Positions 44,629-56,400 of a stretch of 64,000 bases of DNA are shown here, piece by piece. The notes beneath the pieces were generated by a model. It was given only the letters and a program-made list of their open reading frames with translations, searched no databases and was not told where the DNA came from. The number at the start of each line of letters is the position of its first letter. Positions within the stretch are counted from its first letter, which is position 1. Made by a program: the position numbers and the translations under genes. This DNA comes from Pseudevernia furfuracea (Eukaryota > Ascomycota > Lecanoromycetes > Lecanorales > Parmeliaceae): the NCBI GenBank assembly GCA_022315425.1, contig JAIUPT010000042.1:1302001-1366000 (forward strand), in the 5' to 3' direction.

Positions 44629-47489
44629 CTATCCTACCATAACCACATCCCCACCACCCCCTCCTCCCTTCGCACCCGCCACATCCTCCCGATCCTCCCC
44701 ATTCCCCGCCACGCCCAACTGCTCCATCTCCCCCAACAAAAACTCCACGAGCCAGCTTTCCCCCCACAGTTCCTCAACCCGCCTGTAGTGCCTCTCGGTG
44801 TAGACCCTCAACGCCTCCACCACCTCTCTCCCACCCCTTCTCCTCCCCAATCCAGCCAGCCGTTCGGCGCCGTAGCTCCGAACCACCACGCTCAAGACCC
44901 TCTGCGCCACCATGCAAGTGCGGGCATTGGCATTCCAGTCCCTGGCCCGGGCGAGAAGGGACAGCAGTTGGTCGTCGCCCAGGGAGCCGAGGACCTCGTC
45001 GACGGCCTTCAACCCAGACATCGACCCCGCTTCCGGCGGCTGCGTATCCACCACGCCTTGCAACAGGCTCAACAACCTCGCCGGATGGTTCAACGCCAGC
45101 GCCAAGGTGATGGCTTCCCGGTAGTTGCCCCGGTGGATGTGGTTCCGCAACTCCTGATCCTGCTCCACGCGCTGCGTGGCCGCCGCAGAAGTCTTGGCGG
45201 CCGTCTCGCTGCTCGTGTCCTTCCAGAACGTAACGACGCTGTCGCCGCCACCGGATACCAACATGCCGGTGTCTGGGTTGACGGTGAGCGCCCAGATGCG
45301 ATCGGTGTGGTTGTCCAAGGTCGCTGCGACTTCGCCTGTTGATGCATCCCAGACTTTCAGAAGACCGTCGCCTCCAGCGGATGCGATGAGAGGGGGACGT
45401 TTGGATGAGGCTGGAGCATTCGATGTGGAGGATGAAGATGTGGTCGGAAGCCAGAGCACTTTGAGTACGCTGTTGGTATGGCCTTCTAGTGTGCGCAGAC
45501 AGCTGTAATCATTCAGACTCCAGATCTTGACAGTCTTGTCCCCACTGCCTGTTAGTACCAGTCCTCGGTTGGAGCTTGCAGGTCCGTTCTCGCCGGATAT
45601 GGGAACTGTGTCCTTGGATGCGAAGACGACAGACCAGACGCCGCGTCGGTGGCCGCGGAGGATGCCTTGGACTTCACCCTCTTCCGTTGACCAGATTTTG
45701 ACGGTTCGATCTTGGGAAGCGGAGGCGAAAAGAGAGGATGTTGGTGAGAGAGATATGGCGTTGATATCTTTGTCGTGGGCTTTGCGAGTGTATAGCGCTC
45801 TAGAGGACGATGATGATGAAGGGTTGGAAATGTTCCAGCGTTTAACTGTGCGGTCTTGGGAACCTGTCAAAAGAAATGGTGGGGTGTGCTCGACGGGGTT
45901 CACGCGTTCAGGTGAGTTTTGAGGTGGTGCTGACGAGGGGAGAGATATTGCTCCGATTGATTCGGCATGGCCTGTAAATGTAGCGTATAGCTGGTATAAT
46001 TCTGAGGCGTGGTCTATTCGCCATAGACGTGCAGTGTTATCTTTGGCACCTGTTGCGAGCCAGCAGCCAGACCAATCGACAGAGACGCATATAATGATAT
46101 CCTCATGACCTTCGAGGAGAGCAACGTCAGCGCCGAAGTATCTTGCAGACGTTGCTGATGGTGAATCTGATTTCGAGCTTGCCACAGAGACAAGACGTAT
46201 ATCTTCAGAGTTGGTGGCTAAGGCCAATAACGACCGATCTGGCGTCACATACGCCAGGTCGATGATCTCGTCATGCGTTCCAGAAATCCGACGAAGAATA
46301 GGCATTGGTTCGATGAGGCTGTCAGAACCTATTTTTGAGAGAGACACAGTCGAATGCAGTACCAGTGATTGATCTGCATGTACAGAAAGTAGTAAACTCT
46401 GGTCGGAATTCCGCAGAACGTGAACAATTGCATCTCCTTCTCCACCAGCTTCTTGCTCCTTCGTTAGCTCTCTCCCAGTCTCGAAATTCCATATCCTCAG
46501 TCTTCCGTGCTCGCCTCCAGCGTAGATCAACTTACCTTCCTCAAGTAGCCCTACAGCCTCAACGCTCTCAAGGATGGGGATGACTTTTCCCAATTTCCAG
46601 GTGCGGGCGTCCCAAATAATGGCAGTCTTGTCTCTGCTGGCAGAAACAAAGATATGTGAGTCTGGGGAATAATCAAGACTACGAACGACAGAAACATGAG
46701 AATCCAACGTCGCCACTGACTTGCGCTTTGCTAGATCCCAGATCCTTATTTTGCCATCCTCGCTGCCGGATGCCAGGCGGAATGCTGCTCCCGAGCCATG
46801 GCCGTTGGTTACGCTTTCATCTTGTTGCAAATCAGTTCCAGATCGTCGTTTCTTACTGGACTTCGTAGTATTGCTATGCTCGGTAGCCGAGACTTCAAAG
46901 AAATGTAGAGCGGAGATGACACCAGCATGGCCACGAAAGGTATGCGTGACGTATCCTCCCCTGATATCCCATACTTTGATGACTCCATCAGCGCCTCCTG
47001 TTGCCAGTAGGGTCCCGGTACTGTCTACGGCAGCCGTAATCACTGGGGTGGTATGAGGCTTCAATGTTCTCAACAATGACGCATTTATCAAGGGTGTGTC
47101 ACTCTCGAAGCGCTGTAATGTATATATTTTCATTGATAGGGAGCGAGAACATGCTATGAGATGCGACGCGTTTGGCGTAACTGAACAAGACGATTAGCCC
47201 CAGCCACATGTAGGTATTCAGAGGGTTACCTACGTGAGAGCGTCGTTAAGACCTCGCCATCCTATCGAACCCTCAGCGTGACGAGGTGATTTGCAAGACG
47301 ATATTTACATACACCCTCTATACGAACCAGTAGCTCCCCAGTGCCCAAATCCGTGAGCAAAGCTTCTTCGCCCAAGCATGTTGCCAGGATCCGTCCTTCT
47401 CGGTCAAGGGCGACATCACCGCCGGTATAGATTGGCTGTATGGTCCGCTCAGGGTCGTAGGTGATGGTAAGCTTAGCCCCGGAAGACAT
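44629..47489 (-). CDS. utp13: U3 snoRNP protein UTP13 (WD40, small-subunit processome)
   Basis: Part of the UtpB complex that chaperones pre-18S rRNA in the nucleolus. Exons 47313-47489, 47235-47262 (28 bp) and 44629-47180 join as RIEG|DGEVLTTLS|LTPNASHLI, giving 918 aa. The tandem WD40 repeats (KVWDIRGGYVTHTFRGHAG, IWDARTWKLGKV, DNTARLWRIDHASE, DRTVKIWSTEEGEVQGI) make the paired beta-propellers. The C-terminal helical Utp13 domain follows (RNHIHRGNYREAITLALALN). The start ATG at 47489 gives the usual short N-terminus; the upstream in-frame codons lack another ATG. It is convergent with sad1, with only 72 bp between stops. Confidence 0.93.
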
Positions 47490-47773
47490 GCTTGGAGCTT
47501 TCAAGTGCAAAGAGACGCGAATATTTCGTGTGCTTTGCAATGGTCTGGACGCCGTTTTACCGAGGCCCACACTTGCTAAAGTCTAAACGATCAATACCTC
47601 AAGCTAAGGTATTGTTGAGTAATCTTCGAACCATTCGAGAGCGCTGCCACGCTGCCAAGACCGATGCCTTATCAACAAGGTATCTACTTTAATACACGTG
47701 TTTTCTGAATAAACAACTACAAAGCGTACCTAGGAATCTAATACTGTACAACATCTATTTCAAGGTGAGTAAG

Positions 47774-47960
47774 GTTTGATTGATTGATTGATTGATTAAG
47801 TCATACCGGACACCATACGAGTTGCCCCGCAGAGGGCTTTACAGCGTCTAAGGCCCAGCCGGATGTATCTACCCCCGGGATTCTCAGCCCCGGGATGGAT
47901 TAGCGTTTTACACCTTACGCGTGTCTGTTTAAAAACAATAACAATACGTACGGGCTACTC
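47774..47960 (-). mobile_element. LINE (Tad-like) 3' tail, 5'-truncated
   Basis: On the minus strand the sequence ends in (ATCA)n, reading TAATCAATCAATCAATCAATC at 47775-47797, preceded by CCCTCTGCGGGGCAACTCGT and ATGGTGTCCGGTATGACT. I recognise this as the 3' UTR and simple-repeat tail of fungal Tad-type non-LTR retrotransposons. No reverse transcriptase frame adjoins it, so it is a 5'-truncated insertion. The left (upstream) limit is not visible and target duplications are not identified. The recognition is from memory and should be tested by search. Confidence 0.6.
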
Positions 47961-48147
47961 AGAACAAATAAATCCCTCTGCTAGAGAACCAGATTCATCC
48001 ACAGAGAGAGTTTATCCCCTCTTAATAGCCTAGATTCTGTATAATGAGAATCTAACTCGTAAGATCATTCTGGTTAGGAAAGTCGTAGAGGTCGATTCTC
48101 ACAGAATACTAAGTAAAACACTTGCGGGCGAGTACTATATATGGATA

Positions 48148-48186
48148 GGTATCCTTTCCAGGTATCCTTTCCAGGAATCCTTTCCA
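48148..48186. repeat. 13-bp tandem repeat (GGTATCCTTTCCA)
   Basis: Three copies of a 13-bp unit, the third with one change (GGAATCC). Noncoding, within a gene-free block. Confidence 0.9.
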
Positions 48187-49301
48187 GGGGAATGTGTATG
48201 GTCCTGTACGAGGATATCTGTATCCAACCCTAGCCATACGATATCAAACTATACGTCTCGCAACGTAATCATCGTTTATACACTCGTATTCTCGCGAACG
48301 AAGAAAAAGCGACAGGTTCTGACATCAGATCGACAAATTCTCTTTCAACCATTTCGATGACGCGCAAAGCTTTTCAGTATACGCAAGTTTCTCAGCATTG
48401 CGTATGCCTTCTCAGCATTGCGCGTACTTAACGAAGGCCTTAAATTGATTTGCTTTGTGTCTGAAATGTGTGTTTTTCTTTTTGTGATTTCCCTTGTGTA
48501 TGGTAAAAGCGTAATATGTGTGAGTCTTGTGTGAGAATGCAATGTATGTGTTGACACGGTGTTTGCTCTAGTGTTTAATAAAAGCGAGAGTTGAGGATCG
48601 ATCGAGGGGAGGAGATATTTCGTAGACGCGATATGCTTATAGTTCTCCGCAGCTCTTTCTCGTCTCGAATTCTTTGTCTCTGATCTCACTGATCTCGTTA
48701 AACCCTTAAAAAACCTTGTGGGAAAAGCGGGAAGAGTGTCAGTGGAATCGATAGACGACGCGTCGCGTGTTGATTATTGAATGTGGAAGCGGTACGGAGG
48801 CAGGCAGCAAAAAGTCCTGGACAGTGCTAGTGACAGCCCTAACCCTACCTCCGGAACGCAACCCTGTAGCAAAAGCAGGAAAGCCACATGAGTGACGAGC
48901 CACACACTACCAGAATGATTCTAAGGCGCATCTTTTTGCGCCATCGCGTGTTGCGGACCCCTATTATTCTGGTAATAATGATTCGCCACTGCCAACTGGG
49001 GGGGCTTCTATCGGGAGAGCTACTGTAAGGTACATATCAGGGAGCAGTAGCGATGGCGATCTTTTTAGGGTCTGGGAAGAAGAAAAGGGTAGGAGGGTAG
49101 GTAGGAATTTGTGTTCGATTTTCGTTTAAAGCGACGATTGTTGCCTATCTGAAAGGGAATGGATTTGTTCTGGTGGTAACAATTGATAACCATGCGCGGA
49201 AATAAAAAGAAAAGAGAGCTTTCGACTACATGTATCAATTAAACCTTACACCTTTTCTTACACAATCGCTTTCGGGGTGACATGAGACCGCCCAAAATGG
49301 C
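48187..49301. other. Gene-free region upstream of UTP13, 3' of desaturase
   Basis: About 1.1 kb with AT-rich and AAAGAAA-rich runs. Small frames only (one of 114 codons at 48345-48689, minus, has no good ATG or domain). A single CCCTAACCCT at about 48839 is too short to be a telomere array. Nothing else is supported. Confidence 0.5.
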
Positions 49302-51433
49302 TCAATGCAACCCACTCTCCCCAGTTTCAGCCATGTACTTCTGACATTTGACCATCATCTCCACCTGCGCCGCCACCTCGCCGAGCCTTCCCAGTACCTG
49401 CTTATTACCCTCGACAAACCCAAAGATCTTATACTCAATCTTTGTATCCTTACAGAATTCTCTCACGAGCACTTGCAGTCGCCTCAGATTATGCCGCGGA
49501 ACCCGGGGAAAGAGGTGATGCACGGCTTGGAACTGCAGACCACCATGGACGAAGTCAAACCAAGCAGGACAGTCGACGTCCATTGTTGTTCTCAATTGGC
49601 GTTGAGGGAAAGACTCTGCATCGCCAAGGTCGGCAGTTGGCATTGCCCAATGCGAAAGTGTGATCTGCACATGTAGTGGCATGGTGATGATATGAGACAC
49701 GAGAACGAAAGCGACGCGTAGAGTCCAGGTTGGGATACTTCGCCATAATAAGCAATACCCGAACAGAAACCAATAGCCTAACATGAATGCTATCTCCGTA
49801 GGCCGTGTCCAGGCTGCGCAGCCGAGGTTCGTTGAGCGAGAAGAGAGGAGATGCAGCCATGATAGGAGGTAGAGGTTGAATCGGGCAATGCCCATGACGG
49901 GGTAGTATGTGTAAGCCTGGTATTTCACCGCCATGTTGGCAAAGGCATCCCAGGTGTAGGTGAAGTCGTAGTAACTGGAATGGAGGGAGCGAAAGAAGGA
50001 TGGACAAGTTGCAAATAGTGGCACGTTCTGAATATCAGGATCACTTAATGATTTCGGAGTCAGCATATCTCTTCTAGGATATAATTTGAGTCGTGCGACT
50101 AGTCTTAGGATTGGATTGCTCCCGCAAAATGTCTTGCGACCCCTCAAGCAATCTCAACAGGGCAAAAATGCTCCGCAAACATAACTTACTGCTCCTGCTC
50201 AAATTAGCAGATTTCTCGACTGAAGTCATATCACATACTGGATGGTTGGTCACAAGGTGATGAACATTATGGCTGCTTTTCCACCAGCCTATCGACAGTC
50301 CGCAACAAAAGTCGGCGATGAAGATACCAATCATTGTATCAGCCACGAAGTTATGCGTAATGCCTCTATGGCCTGCATCATGCGCCGTGAACATAATCTG
50401 ATGCTATAGGCGGATCAGCAAGTTGAAAATTGCTGAATGGAGTACATGAACTTACCCAAAATAGACCGAGAAAACATGCAGAAGTTATGTACCACTCCGC
50501 TCGAAGGAATGTGAAGAAAAGTGAGAACAGAAGGATGTATCGTATGATCTCCTTGCCGTATTCAATGTAATGGCAATCATAGAAACCTTCGTCGTGGACT
50601 CGCTGATGCAATATCTGGTATTTCAAGGTGATCGCACGTTGTGTCTCTGCATCTAGTGAAGGGTTGTCCCGAACATCGTCGTCGATGGCTTTCTGTACAG
50701 CAGATGATGTATAGTCCTTGGGCGACAAACGTTGATGATCGTTCAGTTGGGCATTTGAAGGGTTATGTCTACCCTCGTGTGCAGATGAGGCGTACTGGTC
50801 AAGACCCTTGTTGGGACGACTAGTCATCATAGCTGAGTGGCCGACATCCCCATTTGTGATGGAATCGAGGCTTGTCGTACTGGAATTCAAAGACTCTCGG
50901 CTTGAACTCCAATAGCTGCCGGCGTCGTCGCCATCTTCGTCGTCAGGCTTGTATTGAGCAGCTTCTGTGCTATCCCGGTAGATGCCTCCTCTTATTGGTG
51001 GGGTGAAGTTGACCCATGGTCCAGCTACCCTGCCTATACGGTACTTGTTCATCATTTGTAGTGTCTTGTGGGAGTGGTAGCTGTAGATACAAACGATCCA
51101 AATGTCAGCCCAAGTGATCACTTGTAGTACAAATAGACAACTCATCACAAGCTTCAGCCAGGCTATGGAGCCTGGCCGACAATCAGGTACTTACCATTCT
51201 TGAAAAGGAAGATTGGAGGAGTTGGACCAAAGAGGGTTGGGCAGGAGAGTTTACACATTGATCTCATCGGTTGCGTCTCTTCCTATCATGTGAAGTACGG
51301 CCAACCGTCCGCCAGGGTGCTTGTCTAGCCATGCATCCAGCTGCAGCACTCTCCCTTCTGTGATAACGATGACGCGGCCATCAGCGATGAGACCTTCGAT
51401 CCTTCTTCGAGAGAATGTCTGATTATGGTCCAT
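49302..51433 (-). CDS. Delta-8 sphingolipid desaturase with N-terminal cytochrome b5
   Basis: Introduces the delta-8 double bond in the long-chain base of fungal glucosylceramides, in the ER. Five exons fit: 51255-51433, 50456-51080, 50239-50403, a 5-nt microexon 50190-50194 and 49302-50043, giving 571 aa. The cytochrome b5 heme motif is DKHPGGR (residues about 37-43). The three His boxes are HDAGH, HNVHH (with LVTNHP next) and QAVHH. The third has Gln in place of the first His, as in front-end and sphingolipid desaturases. The microexon supplies Glu-His between NHP and DPDIQNVPL; the phase works only with it (see findings). The ATG at 51433 precedes the b5 domain by ~10 residues. It lies 2 kb from the PKS-NRPS but is a membrane-lipid gene, so probably not a cluster member. 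Confidence 0.9.
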
Positions 51434-51514
51434 GGTGGCTGTAAGCGGGAAAAGGGTTGATATGAGTGGGATGGTAGAGGTATGGTGGTTCTGAAAGCAG
51501 AGGTTGAGAGACAG

Positions 51515-51556
51515 TAAGGTAGGTAAGGTAGGTAAGGTAGGTAATGTAGGTAATAA
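51515..51556. repeat. 9-bp tandem repeat (TAAGGTAGG) in desaturase upstream region
   Basis: Four to five copies of TAAGGTAGG, the last ones variant (TAATGTAGG). It lies 80-120 bp upstream of the desaturase ATG, in the likely 5' UTR or promoter, where repeat-number change could alter expression. Confidence 0.9.
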
Positions 51557-51926
51557 TGTAGGGAAGGCAAGTGTGAAGCAGGAATGTTGGAAGGTGCCAC
51601 GGTGCCAAGGTGGTCGTAGGGGGCGGTGCTCAAGGAGTTAAAATATGGCGACTCGCGGCCCATTCTTGCCACTCATATGCTCGATTCCTTGCGGAGAGTA
51701 CTGGTACTCCGTAGACTGGTAGGAATTAATTCATCGACACCATCATATTATTGCAATTTGCGCGGCGTTCCGTGGAGCGCAAATGGGTGAATGAATAATT
51801 ATGTGTCAGGACTCATGATTGGGAGGACGCACGTGTGGCCGAAAGCATTCGAGTGGAGGCGATCGATCGATGAATTTCGTGTTTTTCTTTCGCCTGTTTC
51901 GTTTTACCCTTTCCTTTCTTGCGATT

Positions 51927-52010
51927 TGGACCCCTGGAGTCTGGACCCTGGTTGAACCCCTGGACCCTGGACCCTGAACCCCTGGACCCTGGTTGAACCC
52001 TGAACCCCCT
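51927..52010. repeat. Minisatellite of CCCCTGGACCCTGG units
   Basis: Overlapping repeats of CTGGACCC and CCCTGGTTGAACCC over about 84 bp, several copies, noncoding. It is GC-rich against an AT-rich surround. Confidence 0.85.
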
Positions 52011-53168
52011 ATCCGCGGCATCTGAAATAAGGTAAGGTTGACTGTCCCCTTTCGATCCCTCAAGTATTGTCTAGGCTGCTTCGAGCCAAGGTCGGCGTAC
52101 CAACAGATGCCAACAGGAATGCTTTCTCTGTTAATTGTATTTCGCCATCGATCCGGACTGTGAAAGTCGAGTAAGCAGGATGAATAGGTAAGAAAGAGAG
52201 GTTGAGGCATTTATGAGGCGACGATGCCGGATTTTAATCCATACACCCCCACAAACGAGTTTCCCAAACAATCTCCCGGAATGGTCCCAAGCTTTTCTCT
52301 ATCCATCACTTCACTAGAGCTCCTTTTTCAAGTTCTTCTTCTTGTATTTTCGAAACTTCCAACAGTGTCCTGGTCATCCTTCCCTTTGCTCGAAACCCTC
52401 TCCTGCGAGCATGTGAAGCTTCCTCACAAGACCCAGTACAGGGGGACGCCGAATGTTTGGAGCAATGGGGAACAGGCAGATGTCCAGGGCAGCGGAAGCA
52501 AAACAAGCCATCTCCACGTCGTCTTCGCTAAAGGAATACTGCAAAATTCAAACAGACCGCTGTTCTCCTGTTTGTATGTATTGCGTGTTTCTTTTCCTTT
52601 CTGCCATGCGGAGTGTTAGAGACAGGTAGAGAATAGAGAACGAGCGAGAGACAGAGGACGAAGGAGAAGGAGAGTGAACCGTACAGAAGCACTGCGCAAA
52701 GCTTTGTACAAAGCGAAGACAAGGTGCTGAACAGGGGAAGGAAGCTGTTGTCACGCCTTCCAGGTTGGCGACGATTCTTCCTAGACGCGGAATCCACCTC
52801 TGAATACAGCTCAATGGACTCTCTTCGCATTCATGTACACTTTCCCTACATCTCGTGTATCATGTCGTTCGCAGGATGTCGTCGGAAGCTGGCGGAAGCT
52901 GCGCAAACCTCAAGCCAATGTAAAAATTAGCGCATGTAAGAGTACATTTAGTATGACCAGGTACATTATACATAGACACAATTCTACATTTCCGATCCCG
53001 CCACGCTGAAGTTCAAGGATTGAACGTGTAATCAGAAGGAAGATATTATCTCTATATATCTGTACTGTAAGATGATTCGTAATCAATGATTGGTAAGTGG
53101 TAATCACTACAGCCAAGGCTCGCTTACAGCTACGGTAGACTTAGAGTCAATAATATGTGCTGGGGCGG

Positions 53169-53225
53169 CGGGCTACCCAGTAGTGAAAAGCTTGCCGAGA
53201 CTGTGGGAAGACCACTGCTATTAGA
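53169..53225. mobile_element. TE fragment, second copy of the 16.8-kb element end
   Basis: Same segment as 16816-16875 (GGCTACCCAGTAG-TGAAAAGCTTG, CCGAGACTGTGGGAAGACCA, CTGCTATTAG). A plausible LTR would run from TGTGGGAAG at about 53201 to TCGTCTACA at about 53263, giving TGT...ACA ends, but this is short and no target duplication was found. Its GC state is higher than the other copy. Confidence 0.5.
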
Positions 53226-53494
53226 CGTATTATTACTATTCAGTACTGAGACTAGTCGTCTACATCCATATTTGTTCCATCTCCATCCTAAGTGAGAGAA
53301 GCCATGACATACTCGTACTCAACTGAATTGCCCCGCGATAGGTCGGGAAGTTTGAAATGATTGTCACGAACCCGAATTGGAGTCCAGCATGGACAACGAC
53401 CTCATCATTCTCCATGCCCCCGGCTCTGCGTCGTTTGACTTCTCCAAGTCATTTCGAGAAGCTGCCAGCATGGAGAAAGATGGCGACATTTTCA

Positions 53495-56400
53495 TCATGT
53501 CATGCCCAGGAAAGGAAATGTCAAGTTTGGTGCGTTCGCCACATTGGCCTCCAAGTAACTCACAATTAGATCATCAATGCCAAGCTTAAGCGCACTGCGA
53601 ATCCAGTCTGACATGCTAACGACCTCGAATTCGCCGCCATGTAGGCTTTCCATACGCTGTGCGAGCTGGCTGAACGGCATTCGGACACCACTGCTGTGGT
53701 GGCGGAAGGAGATGGAATCGTGCGCAACGGGGCCACGGGCAATCTCTGTCGCCACCTCAACAACGTCTTTGAAATCGAAGAAGCCTTTAGCATTGGGAAC
53801 AGCAGGCACAGTCCGACTGAGAAGCGAGTATTTGATGATAGAGTTCATGGCGTCGTCATGTGGCGCTTGGGATCCAACGACCGAGCAGGGACGATGGATC
53901 ACTGCTGGGAGGCCAATTTCGCGCGCAACGTTCTCCAAGAAACATTCGCCGGCCCATTTCGACGCAGTAAAGCCTTGCGAGCCGTCTACAGGCGGCGGGT
54001 GGGCTGCCATCGAGACTGGTGCCGCTTCGCACGTACCGGATTGCAATATTACACGCGCCGACGAGATAAAGTGCAGCGGCACGCGGCGGGAGAGAGCCAT
54101 GGTGGCCAGAAACTGCGTGGATAGATAGTTGGCGTGCCTGACCGAAGTATAATTGTTCAGACAATGACCTTGCGCACCAGCGTGAATTATCTGGTCGATA
54201 TTGGACTGGATGAATGAAGCTTCTTTCCCCGAAAGACCCAAGTTGGGACTCAGAAGGCTGCCGAAATAGGCGGTCATCTTGGTGGACGATGGCAGCTCGT
54301 GTTTTGCGTCTGCTGGTACGGCGATACAATGAATTTGCGCGACGTTCTCATCGCTCATCAACGCTTTGAGGATCTCCGAGCCTAAGAAGCCTGTCGCACC
54401 TGTTAGGAGCACATGGCGCTGGTTTTCTTGGGGCGGTGGGGACGGCTGAGCTTTGACGGCACCCAGGACAATGGTGGGGATCGATGTCTCCGCCTCCCAA
54501 TCAATGGTCTCGGCAACAAGCTGACTTCTTTGATCGCTTGTAGTTGCCGCCATCTTGCGCAGTGTGCTGGCCTGGTAGAGCTCGTGAAGAGGTAGCTGTA
54601 TCCCCATTTTCTCCCTAAGCGCATTCTGCAAGCGAACAAGCAGCAGCGAACTCCCACCGACGGTGAAGAAATCAGTGTCTCTTCGAATGATGGCGGCACC
54701 CGCAGCCTCACCAAGAAAATCTCTCCAGATCAATCGCAGCTCTCCTTCAGCCACAGTGAGAGGCCCTTTCTCGTCACTTTTGTGACTTCGAGCCGGCATT
54801 GGAAGCTCCCCTACCGCCTTCCTATCGACCTTCCCATTGGCGGTAGTCGGCAGGCGATCCAGTGCTATCATCATCGAAGGGATCATGTACTGAGGTAGCG
54901 GAAGATCCGCACAAAGCGCATCCAGCTTGGCCCCACTCAGATGCCTTCCATGTGCGAATACGACATGAGCGACGAGAAACTCGGGTTGGCCACGGACAGT
55001 AACCACTGCATCAGCCAGTGAGCCCTGTGCGGCGTCCAAGATGACGTTAACAACTTCGTTGAGCTCGATGCGCAGCCCACGGAGTTTGATGAGAGAATCG
55101 CCGTCGGTGCGGCCCAAGAAGACGAGCGAACCATCTTCTCGTAGGTAACCTTTATCCCCGGTCCTATACATGACACTCCAGCCCTGAGCAACGTCCTCTG
55201 GTATAGCAAAGGGATTTTGGACGAACTTGCTCGGGGTGAGCTTCGGATCAAGATAGCCTCCGGCAACGCCAGGGCCACCAATGTATATTTCACCTGGGAA
55301 TCCAGCAGGCAACGCCTCGCAGTCATCGCCAAGGATGTAGACAGAGACGTTTGGAATGGCTTTGCCAACCGAATTGGGCGCTCTAGTGCCTTCGATGTTC
55401 GCATGCAGAGGTATCGCTTGGAAAGTTGCCGCGCACGAGATCTCGGTAGGGCCATAGCAGTCCGTCAACGTGAGATCGGGCAACTCGAGCCGTTGCAGCT
55501 CAGAGACAAGCGCATCCACGACAGACTCTCCGCCAGAGCAGGCGTGTCGCCATGATTTGCATTGCCTGAGAATGTCTGCAGCGTATGTGACGAGCAGATT
55601 ATACTCCGAAGGCGTGCATATCGTGAGCTCAATGGCCTCATCCACCATCAGCTGCGCGAGCATGACGGGATCACCACGGGCTTTTAAGGGAGCAACCACC
55701 AGCGTTCCAGCGTTGGCGAAAGCGTTCATGGCCTGGGCGATGGACATATCAAACCCTGTCGAGCTTTGTTGGAGCACTTTCACCTGCCCAAGGCCTAGCT
55801 TCGCGCTTTTTGAAGCAGCATAATTTATAACGCCGCTCTGGGACAGCCTGATGCCTTTAGGAGTGCCGGTAGAGCCGCTGGTGAAGAGGAGGAAGCTGTC
55901 GCGCACAGCTGCAGCAAGTGGAGGTTGCCGGGCTTGAGCAGACATCGTGGCCAGCTCGGACAGGTTCAGTGTAGTAATCTTTCCCTCACCAACACACTGG
56001 GCAGCTGCGGAAGTGGTGGCGGAATGAAAAACCAACAGATCCGGCTTGCACGCTGAAACCATCGCACGGTGCCGTGCGGCTGGCAAGCTCATGTCGAGCG
56101 GAACATACACAGCTTCAATGTACAGGATGGCGAGCATCGCTACATAAGTTTCGATACTTGGCCGACACAGAACGGCCAGACGAGAATCCAAACCAACGCC
56201 AGAGTTGATCAGAGCTTCCGCAAGCGCACTGACCCGACCTGCAAGCTGCGTGTAGGTCATGGAGCCCTCGTCGTCCTTAATGGCGACTGCGTCCGGAAAG
56301 GCAAAGGAGACTTGATGAAATCTCTCGGCCAGCGTCTTCGGCCAGGCATGTTGTACCCTCGGTCCTCGTCCGAGACAAAGTGCTCGCTCAACCTGCTCGT

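Larger units (their letters stand above)
51434..53494. other. Intergenic between desaturase and PKS-NRPS, rich in repeats
   Basis: Two kilobases that hold the desaturase promoter (left side) and the PKS-NRPS 3' flank (right side), with no gene. It carries the 9-bp repeat, the minisatellite and the TE fragment listed separately. ORFs here are under 135 codons and have no signature. Confidence 0.55.

Noticed and set aside
48345..48689. 114-codon minus-strand ORF
   Set aside because: Low-complexity, Arg/Thr/His-rich, with no domain; sits in AT-rich repeat-like sequence.
48835..48860. CCCTAACCCT telomere-like motif near 48.84 kb
   Set aside because: Only one and a half repeats, inside an ordinary gene-free stretch; far too short for a telomeric array.
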